NCBI GenBank assembly: GCA_013203525.1
Contig: JABMQB010000232.1
Span: 1 to 6,156 of the forward strand
Reading direction: 5' to 3'
From: Mariniphaga sp.
GTDB taxonomy: Bacteria > Bacteroidota > Bacteroidia > Bacteroidales > Prolixibacteraceae
DNA length: 6,156 nt
Shown: positions 1-6,156 of the stretch, piece by piece
Position numbering within the stretch: the first letter of the stretch is position 1
Layout of the letters: each line of letters opens with the position of its first letter
Program-made: the position numbers and the translations under genes
The notes under the pieces: model-generated
What the model saw: the letters and a program-made list of their open reading frames with translations, nothing else
Told to the model about the DNA's origin: nothing
Database searches by the model: none

Positions 1-7
1 ATTATTG

Positions 8-37
8 CAAATTTACAATACACTGATTAGTCACAAA
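8..37 (-). promoter_or_regulatory. Putative divergent promoter firing left out of the window
   Basis: Read on the minus strand, bases 37-34 give TTTG and bases 15-8 give TAAATTTG, with 18 bases between them. This matches the Bacteroidota vegetative promoter (TTTG/TTG at -33, TAnnTTTG at -7), including every fixed base of the -7 element. Transcription would start at about the first few bases of the window and run leftwards. No coding sequence on the minus strand is visible within the window, so the gene it would serve is outside. The assignment rests on motif and spacing only; such AT-rich motifs also arise by chance. Confidence 0.45.
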
Positions 38-103
38 TTTTTAGGTTTCTACATTTTTCAGGAATTTTAATTGTCCTTAACTAAATCTTACAATTCGATT
101 CAT

Positions 104-111
104 TTACTTTG
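104..111 (+). promoter_or_regulatory. Putative -7 element of the DUF5686 gene
   Basis: TTACTTTG followed by C resembles the Bacteroidota -7 consensus TAnnTTTG, with one mismatch at the second base. No TTG lies at the usual distance upstream; the nearest, at 71-73, is about 30 bases away, so the -33 half is missing or weak. If used, transcription would begin near 116-118, leaving a leader of about 15 bases before ATG 133. The element also covers the TTG at 109, which argues against that TTG being the start codon. Confidence 0.35.
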
Positions 112-132
112 CTTGACACAATCAAATCAAAA

Positions 133-2772
133 ATGAAAACAATTTTACTTTTAATCCCATTTCTTTTTTTGTACATTTTTTCAAACGCACAGGGTATACG
201 AGGTATGATTACAAATACTGAAGGACAACCGGTACCTTATACAAATATTTATGTGCCTGTCTTAAAATCAGGGACTACATCAAACCATGAAGGGCAATTT
301 GAGTTAAAACTTCCGGATGGAGAATGGGAAGTACTTTTTCAATACATAGGCTACAAAACTTATATTCAGAAATTTAATGTTACAAATAGTTCCGAGGATG
401 TTAAAATAATTATGCAAACACAAAGTGTAAACATCAAAGAAATTAAAGTACTTGCATCGGGTGAAGATCCTGCATATTACGTAATGCGCCATGCTATTGC
501 AATGGCTCCATATTATACAAATCAGGTTTCAGAATACGATTGTAAACTCTACCTCAAAGGAACAGGGATTATTTACAAAATTCCTCGATTGTTTAAAAAA
601 AGGCTTGAAAAAGAAGGTGTTGAGAAAGATAAACCATTTGTATTGGAATCGCTAAATAAAATCCATTTTGAGTTGCCTGATAATTTGAAACAGGAAGTTA
701 TTGCCATGCATTCGACCGGCGATGATAATGATTCCGACGCAATGGAAATGATAACCACAAACCTGTATAATGTTTCAGAATATGGTGTAACCTCGCCTGT
801 TGGAAGAAATGCCATGAAGGTTTACAAATTTGAATTGGCAGGAGTTTTTGAAGACCAGGGAAAACTCATAAATAAAATTAAAGTAATCCCAAAAAACAAA
901 GGGAAGGGAGCATTTGAAGGTATTATTAATATTGTTGAAGATTACTGGAATATTCACTCTGCCGACCTTGACTTTACTATGCCAATGATGGATGTTACGA
1001 TGCGGCAACTTTATGGATTGGTTGAAAACAATACCTGGATGCCAACCAGTTTCGATTTTGAAATGGATATGGCAGCACTGGGATTTGGAATAAAATACAA
1101 TTATGTGGCTTCATTTTCTGAATATTCAGTCGTACTTAATAAAAATCTGGATCATTCTTTTCAGAATATCCTACGAGAAAAAGAAATTGAAAACACTAAT
1201 ATCCTGGATTCGCTGGCGCAAGCGGAATTGATAGTAAAACCAGAAGTAAAATCAATTTCAAAAAATCAAAAAAAAATTGAAACACTCCGGAAAAAGAAAA
1301 ATCTTTCGAACAGGGATATGTATAAACTTGAGCGTTTGATGGACAAAGAAATTAAACGAACTTTGCCCCCTGAACCAATTGAAATAATAAATCCGGTAAA
1401 AATTGGTAAAAATGCCATCAATAACGATTCTGTTTACTGGGCATCTTTCAGGCCTATTCCATTAACTCATATTGAAACTTCAACATTTAGTGAAAAAGAT
1501 TCTATATCTGAAGTTCACAACTCTCCGGAATATAAAGATTCAATTCAAAACGGCATGCGAAAATTTAAAATCACCGATCTTATTCTGGGCCGTACTTACA
1601 GATATGAAAAAGATAGTGCCCGATTTAATTCCCGATTCTCAATTTCAGGCATTATAAATCTATCAGGTTTAACATTTAATACGGTTGATGGATTTTATTA
1701 TACTCTCCCTTTTTCGTACAATTTGACTGACACACTTGGTCGTAGGTTCACGGCAAGCACCAATATTGGATATGCATTTTCGCGAAAAACTCCCTCTGCC
1801 GATTATTCAGTATATTATTTATATAATGGTAAAAAACGGAGTTGGGTAAATTTCAGAGGAGGTATTAAAGCAGTTGATTTTAAACGAAATTCGGCACTCA
1901 GTTCATTTGAAAACGATTTTTATACATTATTTTTTGAAGACAACTTTCAGAAATTTTATGAAAATAAATTTGTCAATGTGCTCTGGGGAACTGAAATTTC
2001 GAATGGATTAAACATCAGGGCTGGTTTCCAAATTGCAAAAAGATCGCCATTAAAAAACCATTCAGACTATAAATTTATAAATGCTAAAAATAAAGATTAT
2101 ACTCCAAATATTCCACAAATAGATCATTTGGTAATTGGGCAGCTTAGTGAAAGTAAGGCAACAACAGCTCAATTACGGTTAACTTATACCCCAAAACAAC
2201 GTTACCGCATTAGAAACAATATAAAATACCCAACTACAGGTTATAAACCAACTTTTGTTTTTTACTACGAAAAGGGTTTCAAAAATATATTTGGCAGTGA
2301 TGTTAATTACGATTTTGTTTCAGCTTCAATTAATCAAAATCTAAAAATAGGTTTTGATAACTACCTGGATTACAGCGTAACCGCAGGAGGTTTTATAAAT
2401 GATAAAAAATTATTTGCCCCCGATTTTAAATATTTTAATGTAAATAACCAGGCTGTTTTATTCACTCAATCAGCAAATCGGTTTTACTTGCTCGATTACT
2501 ATAAAAGTATTCAATCAGGATATTTTCTTGAAGCACATACTGCTATCAACTTTAAAAAACTAATTTTCATGAGGCTGCCTCTTTTAAACAGGACTTTGAT
2601 GCGCGAAAGCCTTTTTGGAAGTTACCTTACTACTGATTTCAAAAATCATTACTTTGAAATTGGTTATGGTCTGAATAATATTTTCTTAATCATGGATGCA
2701 GCAGTGGTGGCTGGATTTGAAAATGGGAAACACCAAAGCACAGGTATGAAATTAAGTTTTAACTTGAATTAA
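133..2772 (+). CDS. DUF5686 outer-membrane protein with CarboxypepD_reg-like domain
   Basis: The 879-residue protein starts with a signal peptide (MKTILLLIPFLFLYIFSNA, then Q20-G21), so it is exported by Sec; there is no lipobox cysteine. Residues about 21-100 form a carboxypeptidase-regulatory-like beta-sandwich (GxITNTEGQPVPYTNIYV, then GTTSNHEGQFELKL and an IGYKT strand), as found at the N-terminus of many TonB-dependent receptors. Residues 111-122 (EDPAYYVMRHAI) are the usual opening of the DUF5686 region. A lysine-rich, probably helical segment covers about 373-412. The rest, to FNLN, is rich in alternating aromatic and polar strands, as in an outer-membrane beta-barrel. Length is normal for the family. 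The role of DUF5686 proteins is not established. I chose ATG 133 over the in-frame TTG at 109 because the signal peptide then begins correctly and the TTG sits in a promoter-like element. The gene is probably transcribed apart from the downstream pair. Confidence 0.92.
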   Translation: MKTILLLIPFLFLYIFSNAQGIRGMITNTEGQPVPYTNIYVPVLKSGTTSNHEGQFELKLPDGEWEVLFQYIGYKTYIQKFNVTNSSEDVKIIMQTQSVNIKEIKVLASGEDPAYYVMRHAIAMAPYYTNQVSEYDCKLYLKGTGIIYKIPRLFKKRLEKEGVEKDKPFVLESLNKIHFELPDNLKQEVIAMHSTGDDNDSDAMEMITTNLYNVSEYGVTSPVGRNAMKVYKFELAGVFEDQGKLINKIKVIPKNKGKGAFEGIINIVEDYWNIHSADLDFTMPMMDVTMRQLYGLVENNTWMPTSFDFEMDMAALGFGIKYNYVASFSEYSVVLNKNLDHSFQNILREKEIENTNILDSLAQAELIVKPEVKSISKNQKKIETLRKKKNLSNRDMYKLERLMDKEIKRTLPPEPIEIINPVKIGKNAINNDSVYWASFRPIPLTHIETSTFSEKDSISEVHNSPEYKDSIQNGMRKFKITDLILGRTYRYEKDSARFNSRFSISGIINLSGLTFNTVDGFYYTLPFSYNLTDTLGRRFTASTNIGYAFSRKTPSADYSVYYLYNGKKRSWVNFRGGIKAVDFKRNSALSSFENDFYTLFFEDNFQKFYENKFVNVLWGTEISNGLNIRAGFQIAKRSPLKNHSDYKFINAKNKDYTPNIPQIDHLVIGQLSESKATTAQLRLTYTPKQRYRIRNNIKYPTTGYKPTFVFYYEKGFKNIFGSDVNYDFVSASINQNLKIGFDNYLDYSVTAGGFINDKKLFAPDFKYFNVNNQAVLFTQSANRFYLLDYYKSIQSGYFLEAHTAINFKKLIFMRLPLLNRTLMRESLFGSYLTTDFKNHYFEIGYGLNNIFLIMDAAVVAGFENGKHQSTGMKLSFNLN

Positions 2773-2826
2773 CAGGGTATAGTAAAGAATAAAAAAGTAT
2801 TGTAAAACTAAAATTGAAAAATTCCT

Positions 2827-2862
2827 TTTGTTTAGGGGGCATATTCCGAATAAATAATTTTA
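2827..2862 (+). promoter_or_regulatory. Weak candidate promoter for the GH9-deacetylase / transporter operon
   Basis: TTTG at 2827-2830 could serve as a -33 element. Candidate -7 elements are TAAATAAT at 2851 (20 bases downstream, good spacing, poor match) and TAATTTTA at 2855 (better match, 24 bases, too wide). Neither is a full TAnnTTTG. The whole 118-base gap between the DUF5686 stop and ATG 2891 is AT-rich and shows no stem-loop followed by a T-run, so readthrough from the upstream gene cannot be excluded. Confidence 0.25.
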
Positions 2863-2890
2863 ATTTTAGAGAATAGCAACTAAACTGTAT

Positions 2891-3126
2891 ATGGCAAAAA
2901 GGATTTCAATTTTTACTTTTCTGTTAATCGTATTTATTTCAAAGATTATTGGGCACAAAATTCCTGGGTTAGAATTAATCAGCTTGGATACTTACCTGAG
3001 TCGATAAAAGTTGCCGTTTATATTTCAGAAGAGGATCAAAAAATTACTGATTTTTACATTTATAATCTGTCTGGCAAAAAAGTTTTTTCTGACAAAGTAA
3101 AACCAGCCAATGCCTCCGTATGGGGA
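2891..3126 (+). pseudogene. Detached 5' end of the GH9 gene (signal peptide, out of frame)
   Basis: ATG 2891 opens a 38-codon frame (stop at 3005-3007) that begins with a clear signal peptide, MAKRISIFTFLLIVFIS, then becomes nonsense (HKIPGLELISL). The frame of the downstream enzyme is open from 2884 and, from about 2953, reads AQNSWVRINQLGYLPES and on through FYIYNLSGKKVF, the start of the cellulase N-terminal Ig-like domain (CelD_N). INQLGY is its hallmark. That frame has no ATG, GTG or TTG before 3127. Adding one G to GGG 2951-2953 joins the two as IIG-AQNSWVRINQ, a normal signal peptide ending in Ala-Gln. The break is therefore a one-base loss, either real or a sequencing or assembly error. 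As written, the sequence makes only a useless short peptide from this start. Confidence 0.8.
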
Positions 3127-5376
3127 ATGAAATCTGCATACAGGCTTGATTTCAGTAAATATCAAAAATCAGGTTATTACATAATAAAAATTGGGAATAC
3201 TTTTTCGCAGATATTTAAAATTAATGCTGACACCTACAAAGGCACCGCCGAATTTATTTTGAAATACATGCGCCAACAACGTTGCGGTTTTAATCCTTAT
3301 TTAAATGATTCCTGTCACCTTCATGATGGGATTATTGTGGATCATCCTACCCGATCAGGCAAAAAAATTGAAGTGACAGGAGGATGGCACGACGCAACCG
3401 ATTACCTCCAATATACAACAACTTCGGCAAATGCCCTTTATCAATTGATGTTTGCTTACACAAAACATCCGGAAATTTATAATGATAAATTTCTGGAAAA
3501 CGGTTTGCCTGGAGTTAACGGAGTTCCCGACATTCAGGATGAAATTAAATGGGGGCTCAACTGGTTATTAAAAATGAATCCGACTTATGGTGAAATGTAT
3601 AACCAAATTGCTGACGACCGCGATCATATAGGCTTTCGGTTACCAACAACCGACACTGCCGATTATGGATTAGGTGAATACAGGCCGGTTTATTTTGTTA
3701 CGGGTAAACCACAAGGATTAGCAAAATATAAAAATAACACTACTGGTGTTTCCTCAACTGCAGGTAAATTCGCATCTGCTTTTGCCCTGGCTGCTTCAAT
3801 ATTTAAAAATTCCGACTCGGAATTATCAGAAATCTTAGAAAAAAAAGCAATAGAAGCCTACAAATTTGGATTGAAAAATCCCGGATTCACACAAACTGCA
3901 AGTAATGTTTCTCCTTATTTTTATGAAGAGGAAAACTTTGTTGATGATATGGAATTAGCAGCCAGTCAACTTTCAATATTAACAGGAAAAAGAAAATATC
4001 GAAACAATGCTGTTAAATGGGGTAGACAAGAAACAGTTACACCCTGGATGGAAAAGGGTGAAGCCAGGCATTACCAATATTATCCTTTTATTAATCTTGG
4101 ACATTATAATCTGGCAAATGAATCTGAAAAAAGCAAGAGTGAATTTCAGGATTATTACCGTCAAGGATTAAGTTATCTTTTAGAAAAAGGAAAAAGCGAT
4201 CCATTTCTAAATGGTGTTCCATTTATCTGGTGTTCAAATAATTTGGTTGTAGCTGCACTCACGCAAGCCCGGTTATATGCCGAACTCACAGGGAGTATTG
4301 AATTTTTGGAAATGGAAGCTGCCCTAAGAGACTGGCTTTTGGGGTGTAATCCGTGGGGAACTGCAATGATATGCGGATTGCCTGGTGTTAAAGATTCTCC
4401 AATGAAACCACATTCATCGCTTACTGTTCATTTGGGTGAAACTACATACGGTGGGCTGGTAGATGGACCCGTTTACAAAACCATATTTCAAAACCAAATA
4501 GGGGTGAATTTAACCGGTAACGATGATTATGCACCTTTCCAGAATGGCAAAGCAATTTACCATGATGATATTGGTGATTACACATCCAACGAACCAACCA
4601 TGGACGGAACTGCCAGCCTAAGTTTTTATCTGGCTTCAATGGAACATGAAGGGCAAAAACAAAGTATTAACAATAGGGATATCAAGGATGATTTTGGAGT
4701 AATTGTCCGAAAAAATCCAAATGAAAAAAACATCTATTTAGCTTTTACTGCTGATTCTTTTTTCGAAGGTGGAAAATATATTATTAAAACCCTCAAAAAA
4801 TATAATATTAAAGCATCATTCTTTTTTACAGGAAATTTTCTCAGAAACAAAAAATTCAAAATCAATATTAAAAAGATAATTCAGGATGGACATTATGTAG
4901 GCGCCCATTCCGACCAACATTTGTTGTATTGTGACTGGTCAAAAAGAGACTCCACATTGATTTCCTATAAAGAATTTAAAAAAGACATCGAAAACAATTA
5001 CTTTGAACTGAACCGATTTGGAATTGAACGAAAAAATGCAAAAATTTTTATGCCTCCATATGAATGGTATAATCAACAAACCGTTGATTGGTGTATACAG
5101 CAGGGATTAAAAGTTGTAAACTTTACTCCCGGAACCGGAACCAATGCTGATTATACTACTCCGGAAATGGTGAATTATAAATCCTCATCAGAATTAAAGG
5201 AAGGAATGGTCACATATGAGCATACTGACGAGAATGGATTAAACGGAGTAATTCTTTTGATTCATCCTGGAACAAATCCCGCAAGAAAGGATAAGTTTTA
5301 TCTGGAACTTGAAAATATTATTGAAGATTATAAAAACAAAGGATATCAATTCAAATCGCTTAAACAGAACTTATGA
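3127..5376 (+). CDS. GH9 glycoside hydrolase fused to a NodB-like polysaccharide deacetylase (5' end frameshifted away)
   Basis: The intact frame from ATG 3127 gives 749 residues, but the true gene very likely begins at ATG 2891 (828 residues once one base is restored), so 79 residues are missing here. Residues 1-35 finish the CelD_N Ig-like domain. The GH9 (alpha/alpha)6-barrel covers about 36-505: GGWHDATDY at 85-93 carries the Asp pair D89/D92 (D92 the expected base), CNPWG at 407-411 is the conserved C-terminal substrate-side loop, and NEP at 488-490 holds the likely acid E489. After a linker, residues about 535-745 form a CE4-like deacetylase: FTAD at 540-543, HSDQH at 594-598 (metal-binding H594 and H598), PPYEWY at 643-648 and LLIHPG at 710-715 (H713). 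The usual Asp-Asp of the first motif is replaced by T-A-D and the usual Arg before PPY is Met. The protein should be periplasmic or secreted; no type IX secretion tail is seen. Substrate is unknown. Pairing with a deacetylase favours an N-acetylglucosamine-containing glycan over cellulose. Its stop overlaps the transporter start. Confidence 0.9.
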   Translation: MKSAYRLDFSKYQKSGYYIIKIGNTFSQIFKINADTYKGTAEFILKYMRQQRCGFNPYLNDSCHLHDGIIVDHPTRSGKKIEVTGGWHDATDYLQYTTTSANALYQLMFAYTKHPEIYNDKFLENGLPGVNGVPDIQDEIKWGLNWLLKMNPTYGEMYNQIADDRDHIGFRLPTTDTADYGLGEYRPVYFVTGKPQGLAKYKNNTTGVSSTAGKFASAFALAASIFKNSDSELSEILEKKAIEAYKFGLKNPGFTQTASNVSPYFYEEENFVDDMELAASQLSILTGKRKYRNNAVKWGRQETVTPWMEKGEARHYQYYPFINLGHYNLANESEKSKSEFQDYYRQGLSYLLEKGKSDPFLNGVPFIWCSNNLVVAALTQARLYAELTGSIEFLEMEAALRDWLLGCNPWGTAMICGLPGVKDSPMKPHSSLTVHLGETTYGGLVDGPVYKTIFQNQIGVNLTGNDDYAPFQNGKAIYHDDIGDYTSNEPTMDGTASLSFYLASMEHEGQKQSINNRDIKDDFGVIVRKNPNEKNIYLAFTADSFFEGGKYIIKTLKKYNIKASFFFTGNFLRNKKFKINIKKIIQDGHYVGAHSDQHLLYCDWSKRDSTLISYKEFKKDIENNYFELNRFGIERKNAKIFMPPYEWYNQQTVDWCIQQGLKVVNFTPGTGTNADYTTPEMVNYKSSSELKEGMVTYEHTDENGLNGVILLIHPGTNPARKDKFYLELENIIEDYKNKGYQFKSLKQNL

Positions 5377-6156
5377 AAAACAAACCGGTGACCCGGAATC
5401 CATGGTTTTGGATACCCTCCTTATATTTCGCTGAAGGGCTTCCGTATGTATTTGTAATGACAGTTTCAGTTATTATGTACAAACGCCTTGATATTTCGAA
5501 TACTGAAATTGCATTATACACAAGCTGGCTTTACCTTCCCTGGGTTATTAAACCCTTATGGAGCCCAATTGTGGATATATTAAGAACTAAAAGATATTGG
5601 ATTGTGGCCATGCAAATAGTAGTGGGCGGTGCGCTTGCAGGAGTTGCATTTACAATTCCTTCAACAAGTTTTTTTAAATATACATTAGCATTTTTCTGGT
5701 TACTTGCATTTAGCTCAGCAACACACGATATTGCTGCCGACGGATTTTATATGCTGGGATTAACAAAACACGACCAGGCATTTTTTGTAGGAATCAGGAA
5801 TACTTTTTACCGGATTGCTATGCTTACCGGACAAGGGCTTATTGTTATTTTGGCCGGACAATTGGAAGAATTATCGGGAAATAATCAAACTGCCTGGAGT
5901 ATAACCTTTGTCATTCTGGCTGTGCTGTTCCTGGTATTTTTTATCTGGCATTCATTTATCTTACCCAAACCTGATAGCGATGTAAAAAGAAGTGCCGATT
6001 CTGTAAAACAAGTATTTGCCAATTTTATCGATACGTTTGTTTCATTCTTTAAAAAGGATGGGATTATTATTTCAATAGCCTTTATCCTGATTTTCAGGCT
6101 TGGAGAAGCCCAACTAGTTAAACTAGCTTCACCATTTCTGCTTGATGAAGCAGGTA
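5373..6156 (+). CDS. AmpG-like MFS transporter, 3' end cut by the window
   Basis: The first 261 codons of a major facilitator permease are present; relatives have roughly 400-430 residues, so about 60 percent is visible. It opens MKNKPVTRNPWFWIPSLYFA with EGLPY at 21-25, typical of AmpG-like proteins, followed by IKPLWSPIVD at 59-68 (the AmpG-type segment between helices 2 and 3) and SSATHDIAADGFY at 114-126, equivalent to the QDI-xxDA motif of that family. Hydrophobic helices lie at about 11-34, 46-66, 75-95, 103-122, 139-161 and 174-196, then a polar loop at 199-230 and helix 7 at 231-247 or beyond. AmpG relatives import GlcNAc-anhydroMurNAc muropeptides or similar sugars by proton symport; the substrate here is inferred, not shown. 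ATG 5373 overlaps the hydrolase stop as ATGA, which indicates translational coupling. No separate ribosome-binding site is evident. Confidence 0.9.
   Translation, partial: MKNKPVTRNPWFWIPSLYFAEGLPYVFVMTVSVIMYKRLDISNTEIALYTSWLYLPWVIKPLWSPIVDILRTKRYWIVAMQIVVGGALAGVAFTIPSTSFFKYTLAFFWLLAFSSATHDIAADGFYMLGLTKHDQAFFVGIRNTFYRIAMLTGQGLIVILAGQLEELSGNNQTAWSITFVILAVLFLVFFIWHSFILPKPDSDVKRSADSVKQVFANFIDTFVSFFKKDGIIISIAFILIFRLGEAQLVKLASPFLLDEAG

Noticed and set aside
22..31. ACTGATTAGT near-palindrome inside the leftward promoter, a possible operator
   Set aside because: Only the outer three bases on each side pair (ACT/AGT); it is too short and imperfect to support a binding site.
304..1008. Minus-strand open frames of 60-80 codons within the DUF5686 gene
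   Set aside because: They lie antisense to a long well-supported gene and show no recognisable domain or start signals; the same applies to those opposite the GH9 gene at 3979-4164 and 4442-4639 and to the plus-strand frame at 1472-1657.
2773..2890. Search for a rho-independent terminator after the DUF5686 gene
   Set aside because: The region has A- and T-runs but no GC-rich stem preceding a T-run, so no terminator is called.
2951..2953. Phase-variable G tract controlling export of the GH9 enzyme
   Set aside because: Three or four G residues are far too few for slipped-strand phase variation; a point deletion or sequencing error is more likely.
2950..2962. Programmed -1 ribosomal frameshifting joining the signal peptide to the GH9 frame
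   Set aside because: There is no X-XXY-YYZ slippery heptamer in the starting frame; the only short run is AAAA at 2957-2960, and no clear downstream stem-loop stands out. A missing G gives a better protein join (IIG-AQNSW) than slippage there (HK-NSW).
3808..3824. Perfect 7-bp inverted repeat AATTCCG-ACT-CGGAATT
   Set aside because: It lies inside the GH9 coding region, encodes ordinary residues (NSDSEL), is short and has no T-run. It is best seen as chance.

Overview
The window looks like an AT-rich stretch of a Bacteroidota chromosome. Supporting signs are a DUF5686 outer-membrane protein with an N-terminal carboxypeptidase-regulatory-like domain, signal peptides ending in Ala-Gln, TAnnTTTG-type -7 promoter elements and no strong Shine-Dalgarno sequences. 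All three genes lie on the + strand. I see no tRNA, rRNA, CRISPR array, insertion sequence or long repeat.

Layout. Bases 1-132 are a non-coding leader. It holds a good Bacteroidota-type promoter firing leftwards out of the window, so a divergent gene probably lies just beyond base 1, and a weaker -7 element for the first gene. Bases 133-2772 encode a secreted DUF5686-family outer-membrane beta-barrel protein. A 118-base gap without a convincing terminator follows. Bases 2891-5376 hold a gene for a secreted two-enzyme protein: cellulase-type Ig-like domain, glycoside hydrolase family 9 (GH9) catalytic domain, then a C-terminal NodB-like polysaccharide deacetylase (CE4-like) domain. In this sequence the gene is broken near its 5' end. 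The signal peptide from ATG 2891 is one base out of frame with the rest, and one extra G in the GGG at 2951-2953 would restore an 828-residue exported protein. From base 5373 to the window edge lies the first 261 codons of an AmpG-like major facilitator transporter, overlapping the hydrolase gene by the four bases ATGA.

Working together (inference). The overlap makes the hydrolase-deacetylase and the transporter one translationally coupled unit. GH9 joined to a deacetylase, followed by an AmpG-type permease whose known relatives import muropeptides or amino-sugar disaccharides, suggests that the periplasm processes an N-acetylated glycan (chitin oligosaccharide or peptidoglycan fragment) and the product is taken into the cytoplasm. 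Plain cellulose degradation fits less well. The DUF5686 gene is probably a separate transcription unit.

The most notable points are the GH9-deacetylase fusion, the altered catalytic motifs of its deacetylase half, and the frameshift that would make standard gene callers lose the signal peptide and most of the Ig-like domain.
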